Assembly: GCA_965227455.1 (NCBI GenBank)
Contig: OZ245752.1
Span: 3,038,001 to 3,102,000, forward strand
Reading direction: 5' to 3'
From: JABDIP01 sp965227455
GTDB taxonomy: Bacteria > Pseudomonadota > Alphaproteobacteria > DSM-16000 > Inquilinaceae
Length of the DNA: 64,000 nucleotides
Each line of letters begins with the position of its first letter. Positions within the stretch are counted from its first letter, which is position 1. The notes below the pieces were generated by a model. It saw only the letters and a list, made by a program, of their open reading frames with translations. It did no database searches and was not told the origin of the DNA. Shown here one piece after another: positions 17,425-26,561 of this stretch. Both the position numbers and the translations under genes were made by a program.

Positions 17425-18474
17425 ATGGATATAGAAATTACCGATGGCCCGGAGTGTTTCGTCATTGGCGAAATCGGCAACAACCATCAGGGCGATCTGG
17501 AAGTAGCCTGCAAGTTGGTCGATGCCGTCAAGGCCGCGGGCGCTCAATGTGCGAAATTTCAGCGCCGGAACAACAAGGTGCTGTTCACGGAGGAGATGTA
17601 TAACAAGTCCTACGACAGCGAAAATGCCTTTGCTCCGACTTATGGCGCGCATCGCGAAGTGGTCGAGCTCGACATGGCCCAGTTTCGCGACCTGAAGCAA
17701 TATTGCGATGAGCAGGGCGTCATCTTTTCCGCGACTCCGTTCGAGGAGGCGAGTGCCGACGATCTTGAGAGTATTGACACGCAACTCTACAAAATCGCCT
17801 CGGCCGACCTGAAGAATACCCCGCTGCTCCAGCATGTTGCGGGCTTCGGCAAACCCATAATCATCTCGACTGGCTACGCGACCCTTGAGGATGTCGATCG
17901 CGCCGTGCAGGTTCTCGGGCCGATCTGCGACAACTTCGCAATCCTGCAGTGCACGGCCTCATATCCATGTGACACGCAATTCCTGAACCTGCGGGTGATC
18001 GAGACCTTGCGCGAGCGCTATCCGGACCATGTGATCGGCTATTCGGGTCATGACGGCGGCACCTCGTTGCCGCTCATCGCCTATATGCTGGGTGCCAGGG
18101 TCATCGAAAAACACCTGACGCTGAAGCGGACCATGAAGGGCACCGACCATGTTTTCTCGCTGACACCGGACGCGATGCGGCGGATGGTGCGCGACATCAA
18201 TCGCATTCCGGTCGCTCTTGGAGACGGTGTGAAGCAGATGTATGAGGTGGAAGTGCCGCCCATGACCAAGATGAAGAAGTGCCTGGTAGCGGCCATGCCT
18301 CTCGAAGAAGGTGCGGTGATAACCGCGGACAATATCCGCGTGCGCGTCCCGGCGAACAACAGCGCGGACACGTTGCCGCCCTATCTGTTCGACGCGGTGA
18401 ACGGCGGCCGGCTGACCAGGGCACTTGCGTTCGAAGAGCCGCTGCGCGAGGGCGATGTACGCGCCGCCATGTAG
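17425..18474 (+). CDS. Second NeuB-family nonulosonate synthase
   Basis: A 349-residue PEP-condensing synthase, clearly distinct from the NeuB at 9561. The barrel begins VIGEIGNNHQGDLEVACK. The metal ligands His209 (GYSGHDGG) and His230 (VIEKHLTL) keep the 21-residue spacing, and YKIASADLKNTPLL and an SAF domain at the end are intact, so it should be active. The start is uncertain: ATG 17425 has no good ribosome binding site, and TTG 17389 or GTG 17401 are alternatives. Its neighbours are an SDR, an aldehyde dehydrogenase and a DapA-family protein, not an epimerase or aminotransferase. Its acceptor sugar is therefore not predictable and may not be a standard diamino hexose. Confidence 0.88.
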   Translation: MDIEITDGPECFVIGEIGNNHQGDLEVACKLVDAVKAAGAQCAKFQRRNNKVLFTEEMYNKSYDSENAFAPTYGAHREVVELDMAQFRDLKQYCDEQGVIFSATPFEEASADDLESIDTQLYKIASADLKNTPLLQHVAGFGKPIIISTGYATLEDVDRAVQVLGPICDNFAILQCTASYPCDTQFLNLRVIETLRERYPDHVIGYSGHDGGTSLPLIAYMLGARVIEKHLTLKRTMKGTDHVFSLTPDAMRRMVRDINRIPVALGDGVKQMYEVEVPPMTKMKKCLVAAMPLEEGAVITADNIRVRVPANNSADTLPPYLFDAVNGGRLTRALAFEEPLREGDVRAAM

Positions 18475-18586
18475 TGGTTGCGCCGCATTCGGTGCCCAGG
18501 CCCGCATCGGCGCCGGCGGTGCCATCCCTGCGGTCGACCGACTCTCGACCGGAAGCCTGCTCGCGGTATCGCCGCCCTAGAGAAAG

Positions 18587-19408
18587 ATGGTGCGCATGAA
18601 CGGCACCGCAGAGTTCGACAACCTGTTCCGCGTCGACGGACGCGTGGTCATCGTGACCGGCGCGTTTGGCCAGCTCGGCCGCGCCTATTGCGGCGCGCTG
18701 CTTGCGGCAGGCGCGCGGGTCGCCGCACTCGACCACCCGGATGTCGTCAGCAGCGTCGATGCGCCCGACGGCACCCTTGCCGTCGCCGCCGATGTCTGCG
18801 ACCGAAGCGCACTGGTCGAGGCCCTGGCGCAAATCCAGGCGTCACTCGGCCCCCCTTCCGGGCTTGTCAACAACGCCGCAATCGACTCGCCGCCTCACGC
18901 ACCGGCAGAGGAGAATGGCCCCTTCGAGACCTTCCCGGAGGAATCCTTCGACAAGGTGATGGCGGTGAACGTGAAGGGCGTGATGCTGTGCTGCCAGGTG
19001 TTCGGCGGCGCCATGGCGCATGGCGATGGCGGCTCCATTGTGAATATTGGATCCATCTACGGCGTTGTCTCGCCCGACCAATCCCTTTACGAATACCGCC
19101 GCAATTCAGGCTCGGTCTTCTATAAACCGGTCGCCTATTCCGCCTCGAAATCGGCGATCTACAACTTGACACGATATCTGGCGACGTATTGGGCCCAAAA
19201 GGGTGTCCGGGTGAACTCGCTCACCCTGGCCGGCGTGTTCAACAACCAGGACGCAGAGTTTCTCGAGGCGTATCTGAAGAAATGCCCTGTCGGCCGAATG
19301 GCGGAGCCAGATGACTATATCGGGCCGGTCATCTATCTCCTGGCAGAGGCGTCGCGCTACATGACCGGCGCGGAACTGCGTGTCGACGGTGGGTGGACGG
19401 CATGGTGA
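18587..19408 (+). CDS. Short-chain dehydrogenase/reductase, PtmA-like context
   Basis: A 273-residue classical SDR. VTGAFGQLGRAY is the cofactor motif, NNAAI the structural motif, the catalytic Ser is in NIGSIYG and the Tyr/Lys pair is in VAYSASKSAIYNL. The C-terminus GAELRVDGGWTAW is typical of the family. A PtmA-type SDR accompanies legionaminate genes in Campylobacter, and this gene next to a NeuB may be its counterpart. It overlaps the following aldehyde dehydrogenase by seven bases. ATG 18587 directly follows GAGAAAG; ATG 18596 is an alternative. The substrate is unknown. The neighbouring aldehyde dehydrogenase suggests successive oxidation steps. Confidence 0.8.
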   Translation: MVRMNGTAEFDNLFRVDGRVVIVTGAFGQLGRAYCGALLAAGARVAALDHPDVVSSVDAPDGTLAVAADVCDRSALVEALAQIQASLGPPSGLVNNAAIDSPPHAPAEENGPFETFPEESFDKVMAVNVKGVMLCCQVFGGAMAHGDGGSIVNIGSIYGVVSPDQSLYEYRRNSGSVFYKPVAYSASKSAIYNLTRYLATYWAQKGVRVNSLTLAGVFNNQDAEFLEAYLKKCPVGRMAEPDDYIGPVIYLLAEASRYMTGAELRVDGGWTAW

Positions 19409-20841
19409 GCGAGATCATCGGCAACCGTATCGGGGGAACAAGCATTCCGGCCGGGAGCGGCGCGACGTTCGACAACGTCAATCCCGCAACCGAGGAGGTA
19501 ATCGGCAAGATCGCCAGGTCTGACGGAAAAGACGCGGCGGCCGCGGTCGCCGCGGCCCAGTCCGCGCAGCCGCACTGGGCTGCAATGTCGCCAGTCGCCC
19601 GTGGAGCGGTTCTCCATGCCGTCGCCAACGCGATGGAAGAGCGCGCGGACGAGATTGCCGGTGTCGCGGCACGGGAGACGGGAAAGGCGCACGCCCACGC
19701 GCTTGGTGAAGTGGGGGCTGCTGTCCTGCAGGCAAGGTATTGGGCAGGCGAAGGTCAACGCATGGCAGGCCGCAGCCTGCCGAGCGCCGATCCAACACGC
19801 AGCCTGACGACGATTCGCCGCCCCGTCGGGGTCGCAGCGCTGATCCTCGCGTCAAATACGCCAATCGCCAATGTCGCCTGGAAACTCTTTCCCGCCCTGA
19901 TCTGCGGCAACGGCGTTGTCGCGAAGGCGTCCGAGGATTCGCCGGAGACCGCCGAGGTCATGGTTCGGATCGCCGAGGACGCCGGTCTGCCGCCCGGAAT
20001 CGCCAACGTCCTTCAGGGCTACGGAGTCGAGGCCGGCGCGCCGTTGGTGGAGAACGAAGCCGTTGCGGCCGTCAGTTTCACCGGTTCGTCGGCGACCGGT
20101 GCAAGGATTGCCGCTGCTGTAGCACCGCGTATGGCCAAGCTCTCGCTTGAATGTGGCGGCAAGAATCCGATGCTGGTGTTTGAGGATGCCGATCTGGACC
20201 GCGCCGTGCACTGGGCGGTGGCGTCTGCATTCAGCAATGCGGGTCAACGTTGCTCCAGCGCCTCTCGGCTGATCGTGCTCGACGGGATCTATGAGACCTT
20301 CCGAGACCGGCTTGTAGCAGCCGCGGCGGCGCTCAAGCTCGGTGTCGAACCTGGCGATGACGTGGGCCCGGTGATCAGCGCCGGGGCACTTGAGCGTATG
20401 CTTTCGGTTCTGGACCGGGTCGCGAGCGAGGATGGGAGGATCCTCGTCGGCGGCAGCCGGGCCAAACAGCAAGGCTTTTATATGATGCCCACCGTAGTCG
20501 AAGGGCTTGATGCGGACGCCGAGATGAGCCGCACCGAACTGTTCGGGCCGATTACCCAGCTTTTTCGCGCCGCCGACGAGGAGGATGCGCTACATATCGC
20601 CAATGACTGCCCCTATGGTCTCACCTCGGCGGTGCACACGCGGGACATCGACCGCGCTTTGCGCCTGGCTGAGCGAATCGAGGCGGGCGTCGTTTCGATC
20701 AACGCCGGAACCCATGGCGCGGAACCGCATATGCCGTTTGGCGGGGTCAAGCGCTCGGGCAACGGAACCCGGGAGCCGGGGATCGAGGCGCTCGACATCT
20801 ATACCGATCTGAAGAACATTCTGTTCACCAGAGAGGCGTGA
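19402..20841 (+). CDS. Aldehyde dehydrogenase superfamily protein
   Basis: A 479-residue NAD(P)-dependent aldehyde dehydrogenase of normal length. The active-site residues are present: Asn152 (LASNTPIAN), Glu250 (LSLECGGKNP) and Cys284 (GQRCSSASR). FTGSSATG marks the cofactor loop. ATG 19402 overlaps the SDR stop (ATGGTGA) and gives the natural N-terminus; three further codons upstream are also open. Aldehyde dehydrogenases are unusual in nonulosonate loci. It could oxidise a sugar aldehyde to an acid, or supply or remove an aldehyde for the NeuB or DapA-like partner. The specificity cannot be read from the sequence. Confidence 0.88.
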   Translation: MVSEIIGNRIGGTSIPAGSGATFDNVNPATEEVIGKIARSDGKDAAAAVAAAQSAQPHWAAMSPVARGAVLHAVANAMEERADEIAGVAARETGKAHAHALGEVGAAVLQARYWAGEGQRMAGRSLPSADPTRSLTTIRRPVGVAALILASNTPIANVAWKLFPALICGNGVVAKASEDSPETAEVMVRIAEDAGLPPGIANVLQGYGVEAGAPLVENEAVAAVSFTGSSATGARIAAAVAPRMAKLSLECGGKNPMLVFEDADLDRAVHWAVASAFSNAGQRCSSASRLIVLDGIYETFRDRLVAAAAALKLGVEPGDDVGPVISAGALERMLSVLDRVASEDGRILVGGSRAKQQGFYMMPTVVEGLDADAEMSRTELFGPITQLFRAADEEDALHIANDCPYGLTSAVHTRDIDRALRLAERIEAGVVSINAGTHGAEPHMPFGGVKRSGNGTREPGIEALDIYTDLKNILFTREA

Positions 20842-20878
20842 CCAACGGCGATCGCCTTTAAGCGCAGGAACCGCATCC

Positions 20879-21790
20879 ATGATTGAAACCAGGGCATTGG
20901 AAGGCGTCATTCCGGTGGTCCAGACGCCGCTCACACGCGATTACCGGATCGACGTGGAAGCTATCCACCGTCACATCCCGTTTCTGGAGGAACGCAAGGT
21001 CGGTGGATATTGGGCGCTCGGCACGGGAAGTGAGGACATGAACCTCACTTTCGACGAACGCCTGACGGCGGCGCGGGCACTGTGTGAGGCCAATGACGGC
21101 CGTCTTCCGCTGATCCTCGGCGCCGGGTTCTATTGCTACAAAGACAGCATCGCATTCATGGAGGCGACGCGAGAGCTGGAATTCGATGCGTATCACGTCA
21201 TGCCCTATCATCCGCTGCTCAGCATGGACCGGCTTGACGCCTATTATCGGGCGCTGGCGGACGCGGCGCCAAAGCCGCTTTGGCTCTATACCAGCGCAAA
21301 TTGGGCGCAACCGCTAAAGCCGCCCTTCATTGAGAAGCTGGTCGATCATCCGAATATCGCGGGCGTGAAATACTCCACCCAGCGCACCACCGACATGCTC
21401 AAGAGCCTCACCTTTGCCGGCCCGGGATTTCAGATGATCACCGCGGTGGCCGCGCAATGGGCGGTGGCCCTGGCCATGGGCGTCAAGGCCGGCACCACGA
21501 GTATGGCCGGCGCGCTGCCCGAAGTGCTGCTGGATGTCTATGAGCTTCACAAGGCCGGCCGTCGCGACGAGGCCATGGCGGCACAACAGCGGATGAACGC
21601 CTTCACCGCCGCCTGGCCGAAAGGTCCGAAGGCGGACAACTTCCTCACCGGCGCGGAAGAAAAACACATCCTCAGCCGCCGCGGAATCATGGCCCCATAC
21701 ATGACGTCCTATTACCGCGAACTGACCGATGCCGAAGCCGCACAGCTCGACAAGGCGATCGAGGATCATGGCTGGGGGCATGTGATCTAG
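20879..21790 (+). CDS. DapA/NAL-family class I aldolase, divergent
   Basis: A 303-residue TIM-barrel protein of the dihydrodipicolinate synthase/N-acetylneuraminate lyase family. The Schiff-base lysine is probably Lys164 (AGVKYSTQRT) and the active-site Tyr is Tyr137 (LWLYTSANW). The usual GTTGE loop is replaced by GTGSEDMNL, so substrate use should differ from DapA or NanA. It lies 37 bp after the aldehyde dehydrogenase and closes the NeuB-SDR-ALDH-DapA block. Family members join or split pyruvate and an aldehyde. It could make or cleave a 2-keto-3-deoxy sugar acid, but the direction is unknown. Confidence 0.8.
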   Translation: MIETRALEGVIPVVQTPLTRDYRIDVEAIHRHIPFLEERKVGGYWALGTGSEDMNLTFDERLTAARALCEANDGRLPLILGAGFYCYKDSIAFMEATRELEFDAYHVMPYHPLLSMDRLDAYYRALADAAPKPLWLYTSANWAQPLKPPFIEKLVDHPNIAGVKYSTQRTTDMLKSLTFAGPGFQMITAVAAQWAVALAMGVKAGTTSMAGALPEVLLDVYELHKAGRRDEAMAAQQRMNAFTAAWPKGPKADNFLTGAEEKHILSRRGIMAPYMTSYYRELTDAEAAQLDKAIEDHGWGHVI

Positions 21791-21816
21791 TCGGTTTCAT
21801 GGAAGGAGTTCGGGGA

Positions 21817-22665
21817 ATGCCCCTGGTCAAACAGTCTCGCGTCTATTTTCAGACGCCCTTTCGGCTCTGGCGCCGGCGGCTGAGCGACAAGACGTATGCC
21901 GAGCGCTTCAAAAAGAAACTGAAAAACATGAATGGCGGACCGTTATCGTCAGAAGAAATTGCCGCAATTACTCAGAACGAAACAAAGAGTCAGATTTCAA
22001 CCCAAGCCCAGAGATCCAAAGATTGCATCACGCTGCAGAATATACTTGACGCTGAAATCAGGAAAAAACCGCAGACACACTGCGCGCTTACTGTTCGCAA
22101 TATACTGAACGCCGATCCGACTATAAGGAAGATCTACAATATCGGCGCACGAACTGACGTTGTGTCGAGCTTCCTGGCACCTCTATTTCCGGAACGAAGC
22201 TTTGTCTCAGTGGACATGCATGACGATCTGGAAGGGCAAAATGTCGGGCTGGAGGCATCTCCGAATTGGTCAGTTATGTCCGGCTACGCGATCGACTTGA
22301 TGCGCGAAGGCAGAATTTCGGGAGATTTGATCTTCTCCACGTCAGTCACCTGTCTTATGCGAACCGGAGAATTCGAAGAGTATATCAATCTCGCATCCAC
22401 GAACTTTAGATGGATCATGTTCAACGAGGTCCACTATCCATATCCATCTGCATTGCAGGCATTCAATTATCTTTTGCATCGCAGACCACATTCACCTTCA
22501 GACGTAGAGGCGCCCTACCCAAGTGGAAAGTACTCCCAGTACATGTACAACTACCCTCGCGCCCTAGAACAAATTGGCTTCGAAGTAGTATTCTATGAGC
22601 CGGCAATCGAATACTCTGGCGGAGTCCTGTTTCAAACCGTCGGAAAGAAGCGCAAGAAGACCTAG
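21817..22665 (+). CDS. Putative SAM-dependent methyltransferase-like protein, lower G+C
   Basis: A 282-residue protein that I do not recognise with certainty. The central part (about 100-200) has a Rossmann-like pattern: IYNIGARTDVVSSFL resembling a SAM-binding loop, FVSVDMHDD with an acidic residue after strand 2, and GDLIFSTSVTCLM. The first 80 residues are lysine-rich. ATG 21817 is chosen because GGAAGGAG lies eight bases upstream. By eye its base composition is nearer half G+C, clearly lower than neighbouring genes, with many Ile, Lys and Asn codons, so recent transfer is likely. It may methylate a sugar or lipid carrier, but function is unproven. Confidence 0.5.
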   Translation: MPLVKQSRVYFQTPFRLWRRRLSDKTYAERFKKKLKNMNGGPLSSEEIAAITQNETKSQISTQAQRSKDCITLQNILDAEIRKKPQTHCALTVRNILNADPTIRKIYNIGARTDVVSSFLAPLFPERSFVSVDMHDDLEGQNVGLEASPNWSVMSGYAIDLMREGRISGDLIFSTSVTCLMRTGEFEEYINLASTNFRWIMFNEVHYPYPSALQAFNYLLHRRPHSPSDVEAPYPSGKYSQYMYNYPRALEQIGFEVVFYEPAIEYSGGVLFQTVGKKRKKT

Positions 22666-22727
22666 GGCTCATAGCCAAGGGTGTCTGATCTGGTCGACGG
22701 CCCGGCGAGTGGTGTGGAGATGACGTC

Positions 22728-23507
22728 GTGAAGGCTGTTATTCTGGCGGGAGGGTTCGGGACCCGGATCGGCGAGGAGTCCGGCACGAGGCCGAAACCGA
22801 TGATCGAGATCGGCGGCCGTCCGATCATCTGGCACATCATGAAGATCTATTCCCATTTCGGGATCACCGACTTCGTCATTTGCCTGGGTTACAAGGGCTA
22901 TGTGATCAAGGAGTATTTCGCGAACTATTTCCTGCACATGTCCGATGTCACCTTCGACATGCGCCAGAATGACGTACGGATCCACAGCAATCGCTCCGAA
23001 CCCTGGCTGGTGACACTGGTCGACACCGGTCCTGACACCATGACCGGCGGCCGGTTGAAGCGGGTGGGGTCCTATCTCGGTGACGAGGATTTCTGTTTCA
23101 CCTATGGCGATGGCGTCGCAGATATCGACATCGGTGCACTTGTCGATTTCCACAAATCCGGCGGCAAACTCGCGACCGTGACCGCGGTGACGCCGCCCGG
23201 CCGGTATGGCGCCCTGGACCTTGCAGAGGATCAGCGAGCGGTGACCGGCTTTCTCGAAAAGCCGCGTGGCGATGGCGGCCTTATCAATGGCGGTTTCTTC
23301 GTATTGTCGCCCAAGGTGCTCGACTACATTCCCGGCGATGCGACGCCCTGGGAGACCATACCCATGACGCGGCTTGCCGAGGAGGGACAGTTGCAGGCCT
23401 ACAGCCATGGCGGCTTCTGGCAGCCCATGGACACCCTGCGGGAGAAGACATTGCTCGAGGGGCTGGTGCGAGACGGGACGGCGCCGTGGATGATGTGGGA
23501 CAAATAG
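22728..23507 (+). CDS. rfbF: Glucose-1-phosphate cytidylyltransferase
   Basis: A 259-residue nucleotidyltransferase close to RfbF. The signature LAGGFGTRIGEESGTRPKPM begins at residue 5. YGDGVADIDI carries the metal-binding Asp, and GFLEKPRGDGGLINGGFFV is typical of the CDP-glucose branch. It makes CDP-glucose from CTP and glucose-1-phosphate. GTG 22728 is the start, as the motif begins four codons later. The gene overlaps the CDP-glucose 4,6-dehydratase gene by 22 bp and begins a compact cassette of CDP-6-deoxyhexose genes. Confidence 0.93.
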   Translation: MKAVILAGGFGTRIGEESGTRPKPMIEIGGRPIIWHIMKIYSHFGITDFVICLGYKGYVIKEYFANYFLHMSDVTFDMRQNDVRIHSNRSEPWLVTLVDTGPDTMTGGRLKRVGSYLGDEDFCFTYGDGVADIDIGALVDFHKSGGKLATVTAVTPPGRYGALDLAEDQRAVTGFLEKPRGDGGLINGGFFVLSPKVLDYIPGDATPWETIPMTRLAEEGQLQAYSHGGFWQPMDTLREKTLLEGLVRDGTAPWMMWDK

Positions 23508-24559
23508 GCGACTGGACCGGCATCCGGGTCTTCGTCACCGGCCATACCGGCTTCAAGGGATCCTGGCTGACGTTGCTGCTGTCCCGCCTGGGCGCGGAGG
23601 TAACGGGCTATGCGCTCGACCCGCCGACCGAACCAAGCGCATTCGCGGATATGGGCATCGCCGACCTGTTGGCAGCGGACCATCGCGGGGACATTCGCGA
23701 CCTGCCGCGGTTGAGCGAGGCAATGGACGCGGCCCGACCCGATCTGGTGATCCACATGGCCGCCCAGCCCCTGGTGCGCGAGAGTTATCGCCGGCCGATC
23801 GAGACCGTGGCGGTCAATGTGCTGGGGACCGCCCATGTGCTGGAGGCCGCCCGTTCTGCCGGCGACGTCCGTGCATTCGTGAACGTCACCACCGACAAAT
23901 GCTACGAGAACGTCGGATGGCTGCATCCTTACCGTGAGACGGACAGGTTGGGCGGCGCAGACATCTACAGCGCCAGCAAGGCCTGCGCCGAACTGGTCAC
24001 GGCGGCCTGGCGCAAGAGCTTCGGCGACCCGGGGCCGGTTATAGCCACCGCCCGGGCCGGCAATGTGATCGGTGGCGGCGACTGGGCGCAGGAGCGGCTG
24101 GTCCCCGACTGCATGCGCGCCTTCTCTGCCGGCGAGGCCGTCGTGCTGCGAAGCCCGGCCGCGGTGCGCCCGTGGCAGCATGTGCTTGAACCGCTGACCG
24201 GCTACCTGGCTCTGGCCCAGGCGCTGTTGCGGCGCGATGCGGAGGTGGATGAGGGCTGGAATTTCGGGCCAGATCTAGAAGGCGAGGCCACTGTGCTGCA
24301 TGTCGCGCAAACTGCCGCCGCGGCCTGGGGCGACGGCGCGGAGGCGCGAGCGGCCGAGGGGGCTGCTGAATTTGCCGAGGCGGACACGCTGAGACTCGAT
24401 AGCGCCAAGGCGAGACTCAAACTGGGATGGCGGCCGCGTTGGGATCTGCAGCGCGCCATTACCGAAACCGTTGCCTGGCATCGCGCCAGAAGCGCCGGCG
24501 AAGACCTCCGGACCTTTGGACAGAGGCAAATCGGCGATTATCTGGAGTCGGGCCCATGA
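23486..24559 (+). CDS. rfbG: CDP-glucose 4,6-dehydratase
   Basis: A 357-residue extended SDR. It has the NAD motif VTGHTGFKGSWL that marks the CDP-glucose dehydratases, the Thr-Asp-Lys segment VTTDKCYEN and the catalytic Tyr/Lys in YSASKAC. AGNVIGGGDWA and RPWQHVLEPLTGYL are further family hallmarks. It yields CDP-4-keto-6-deoxyglucose. The start lies inside rfbF and the stop overlaps the next gene (ATGA), so the three genes are translationally coupled. Confidence 0.93.
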   Translation: MDDVGQIGDWTGIRVFVTGHTGFKGSWLTLLLSRLGAEVTGYALDPPTEPSAFADMGIADLLAADHRGDIRDLPRLSEAMDAARPDLVIHMAAQPLVRESYRRPIETVAVNVLGTAHVLEAARSAGDVRAFVNVTTDKCYENVGWLHPYRETDRLGGADIYSASKACAELVTAAWRKSFGDPGPVIATARAGNVIGGGDWAQERLVPDCMRAFSAGEAVVLRSPAAVRPWQHVLEPLTGYLALAQALLRRDAEVDEGWNFGPDLEGEATVLHVAQTAAAAWGDGAEARAAEGAAEFAEADTLRLDSAKARLKLGWRPRWDLQRAITETVAWHRARSAGEDLRTFGQRQIGDYLESGP

Positions 24560-25116
24560 GCGGACGCTTTTCGGTTCTTGAGGAGCCGATGGCCGGTCTG
24601 CGCCTTTTGCAGCGTGCCCGCATGGGCGACGAACGCGGCCATCTGGAGCGCCTGTTCTGCCAGGAGGAGCTTTCTGCCCTGGGCTACACGCTGCCGGCGC
24701 GTCAGATCAACACGACGCTGACCCGCGACATCGGCGTTGTTCGCGGACTGCATTTGCAGCGTCCGCCTTGCGCCGAGACCAAGCTGGTGTCTTGCCTGAC
24801 CGGGCGGGTCTTCGACGTTGCCGTCGATCTGCGCGCCGGCTCGTCCAGCTTCGGCCGCTGGTACGGCGCGGAGCTGAGCGAAGAGAATGGCCGCTCTTTG
24901 CTGATCCCGCGCGGGTTTGCTCATGGATTTCAGACCCTGGAGTCCGACACCCGCATGGTCTATGCCCATGACGCGGATTTCGCACCGAAGGCAGAAGATG
25001 GCGTCAATGTCGCCGACGTGGATATTGCCATCGAATGGCCCCTGCCCCTCGCCGGGCTGTCGGATCGCGACAGGGGTTTGGGGCCGTTGAGGGAATTCGA
25101 GGCCGTGTCGCCGTGA
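24556..25116 (+). CDS. RmlC-like 3,5-epimerase family protein
   Basis: A 186-residue cupin of the dTDP-4-dehydrorhamnose 3,5-epimerase family. RGLHLQRPP carries the active-site His region, and RLFCQEELSALGY, FDVAVDLR, IPRGFAHGFQTL and YAHDADFAP follow in family order. It has the normal length. In this operon the substrate is CDP-4-keto-6-deoxyglucose, not a dTDP sugar. It may epimerise C3 and/or C5 or prepare C3 for methylation by the next enzyme. It overlaps rfbG by four bases and the methyltransferase gene by four bases (GTGA). Confidence 0.88.
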   Translation: MSGRFSVLEEPMAGLRLLQRARMGDERGHLERLFCQEELSALGYTLPARQINTTLTRDIGVVRGLHLQRPPCAETKLVSCLTGRVFDVAVDLRAGSSSFGRWYGAELSEENGRSLLIPRGFAHGFQTLESDTRMVYAHDADFAPKAEDGVNVADVDIAIEWPLPLAGLSDRDRGLGPLREFEAVSP

Positions 25117-26402
25117 GCCAATCTTCTGATTCGGCTGTGGAGCAGGACGGTTCGACGCACTCGGTCACGGCCTGCCGATGCTGCCGCGCACCGCTGACAC
25201 GGCTGTTTCTCGATCTTGGCTCGGCCCCTCCGTCGAACAACTACCTGACGCCCGAGGCCCTGGCCAAACCCGAACAGTATTATCCGCTCCGCGTGCTGGT
25301 CTGCGATGCCTGCAAGCTTGTGCAGACGCAGGATTTCGCGGACGCGTCCGAGCTGTTCTCCGCCGACTACGCCTATTTCAGCTCCTATTCAGCCGCCTGG
25401 CTGGCACATTCGAAGGCCTATGTTGAGGCGATGATCGAGCGGTTCGGCCTGGGCTCCGCCTCCTGCATCGCCGAGATCGCGGCCAACGACGGATATCTGC
25501 TGCAATATGCCAAGTCCGCCGGGGTGCCTTGTTATGGCGTTGAGCCGACTGCCAGCACCGCCAGCGCCGCCCGAGCCAAGGGCATCGAAATCATCGAGGC
25601 GTTCTTCGGCGAAGAACTCGGCGCCGAACTGGCGGAGGCAGGACGATCAGCCGACCTCATCGCGGCCAACAACGTTCTGGCCCATACTCCCGACATCGTC
25701 GACTTCGCCAAGGGATTCAGCAGGCTGCTCAAACCGAACGGTGTCGCCACATTCGAGTTTCCCCATCTGCTGGAGCTCGTGGAGCAAGGGCAGTTCGACA
25801 CGGTCTATCATGAGCATTTCTCGTATCTCTCCCTGCTGGCGGTCGAGAACGTGTTTGCAATGGCGGGGTTGCGCGCCTTCGATGTGGAGCTGTTGCCGAC
25901 CCATGGCGGCAGCCTGCGCCTTTTTGCCGAACGGACCGAAGGCGAGAGCCGCCGCTCACAAAGCGACCGGCTGATCGCGCTCCGCGAGCGCGAGGCGGCG
26001 GCCGGCGTCGACGGGACGGCTTTCTATGACGGCTTTCAGGCCAAGGCCGACGCCGTGCGCATCGATCTCCTGGAGCACCTGATCGCGGCCAAACGAGCCG
26101 GCAAACGCGTGGCCGCCTACGGGGCGGCAGCAAAGGGCGCGACGTTGTTCAATTATGCCGGACTGCGCCGCGACCTGATCGCCTATGTCGCCGACCGGAA
26201 CCCGGCCAAGCAAGGCAAATTCATGCCGGGCTGCCACCTGCCGATAGTGACGCCGGAGCATCTGGAGGCCGACGCTCCGGATGAGATCCTGATCATCCCT
26301 TGGAACATTGCCGACGAGATTGCAGAGCAACTTGCGCCCCATCGCGCCCGTGGGGCCCGCCTGGTCCGCGCCATCCCTCGCCTCGAGGTGATTGCGGACT
26401 AG
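25113..26402 (+). CDS. Zinc-containing sugar C-methyltransferase (TcaB9/NovU type)
   Basis: A 429-residue SAM-dependent enzyme with the three-part layout of sugar C-methyltransferases. The N-terminal zinc site has CRCC and CDAC pairs (about residues 20-65), the middle SAM domain has EIAANDGYLLQYAK and FEFPHLLELVEQGQF, and the C-terminal Methyltransf_14 domain has AYGAAAKGATLFNY. The catalytic YHEHFSYLSL segment is intact. Characterised relatives such as TcaB9 add a methyl group to C3 of a 4-keto-6-deoxy sugar. The GTG start overlaps the epimerase stop. I infer a 3-C-methyl CDP-4-keto-6-deoxyhexose as product. Confidence 0.85.
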   Translation: MSQSSDSAVEQDGSTHSVTACRCCRAPLTRLFLDLGSAPPSNNYLTPEALAKPEQYYPLRVLVCDACKLVQTQDFADASELFSADYAYFSSYSAAWLAHSKAYVEAMIERFGLGSASCIAEIAANDGYLLQYAKSAGVPCYGVEPTASTASAARAKGIEIIEAFFGEELGAELAEAGRSADLIAANNVLAHTPDIVDFAKGFSRLLKPNGVATFEFPHLLELVEQGQFDTVYHEHFSYLSLLAVENVFAMAGLRAFDVELLPTHGGSLRLFAERTEGESRRSQSDRLIALREREAAAGVDGTAFYDGFQAKADAVRIDLLEHLIAAKRAGKRVAAYGAAAKGATLFNYAGLRRDLIAYVADRNPAKQGKFMPGCHLPIVTPEHLEADAPDEILIIPWNIADEIAEQLAPHRARGARLVRAIPRLEVIAD

Positions 26403-26488
26403 CGCGTGCTCGCAATGGCAGTCCGCGGCCACCTCTTGCCGCTGGTCAGGCAGGCGACTCGCCCCGGCGGACGGAACAACTCAGTCCC

Positions 26489-26516
26489 TTGGCAATCATT
26501 CGGATAGCACTATGCT
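26489..26516 (+). promoter_or_regulatory. Candidate sigma-70 promoter upstream of the sugar aminotransferase
   Basis: TTGGCA at 26489-26494 and TATGCT at 26511-26516 are separated by 16 bp, in the 159-bp gap between the methyltransferase and aminotransferase genes. This is the only sizeable gap in this part of the block, so a second promoter here is plausible. Confidence 0.4.
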
Positions 26517-26561
26517 GCGACTCGAAATGCCGATTCAGCCAGATGTGCAAATTTGCGTGCC

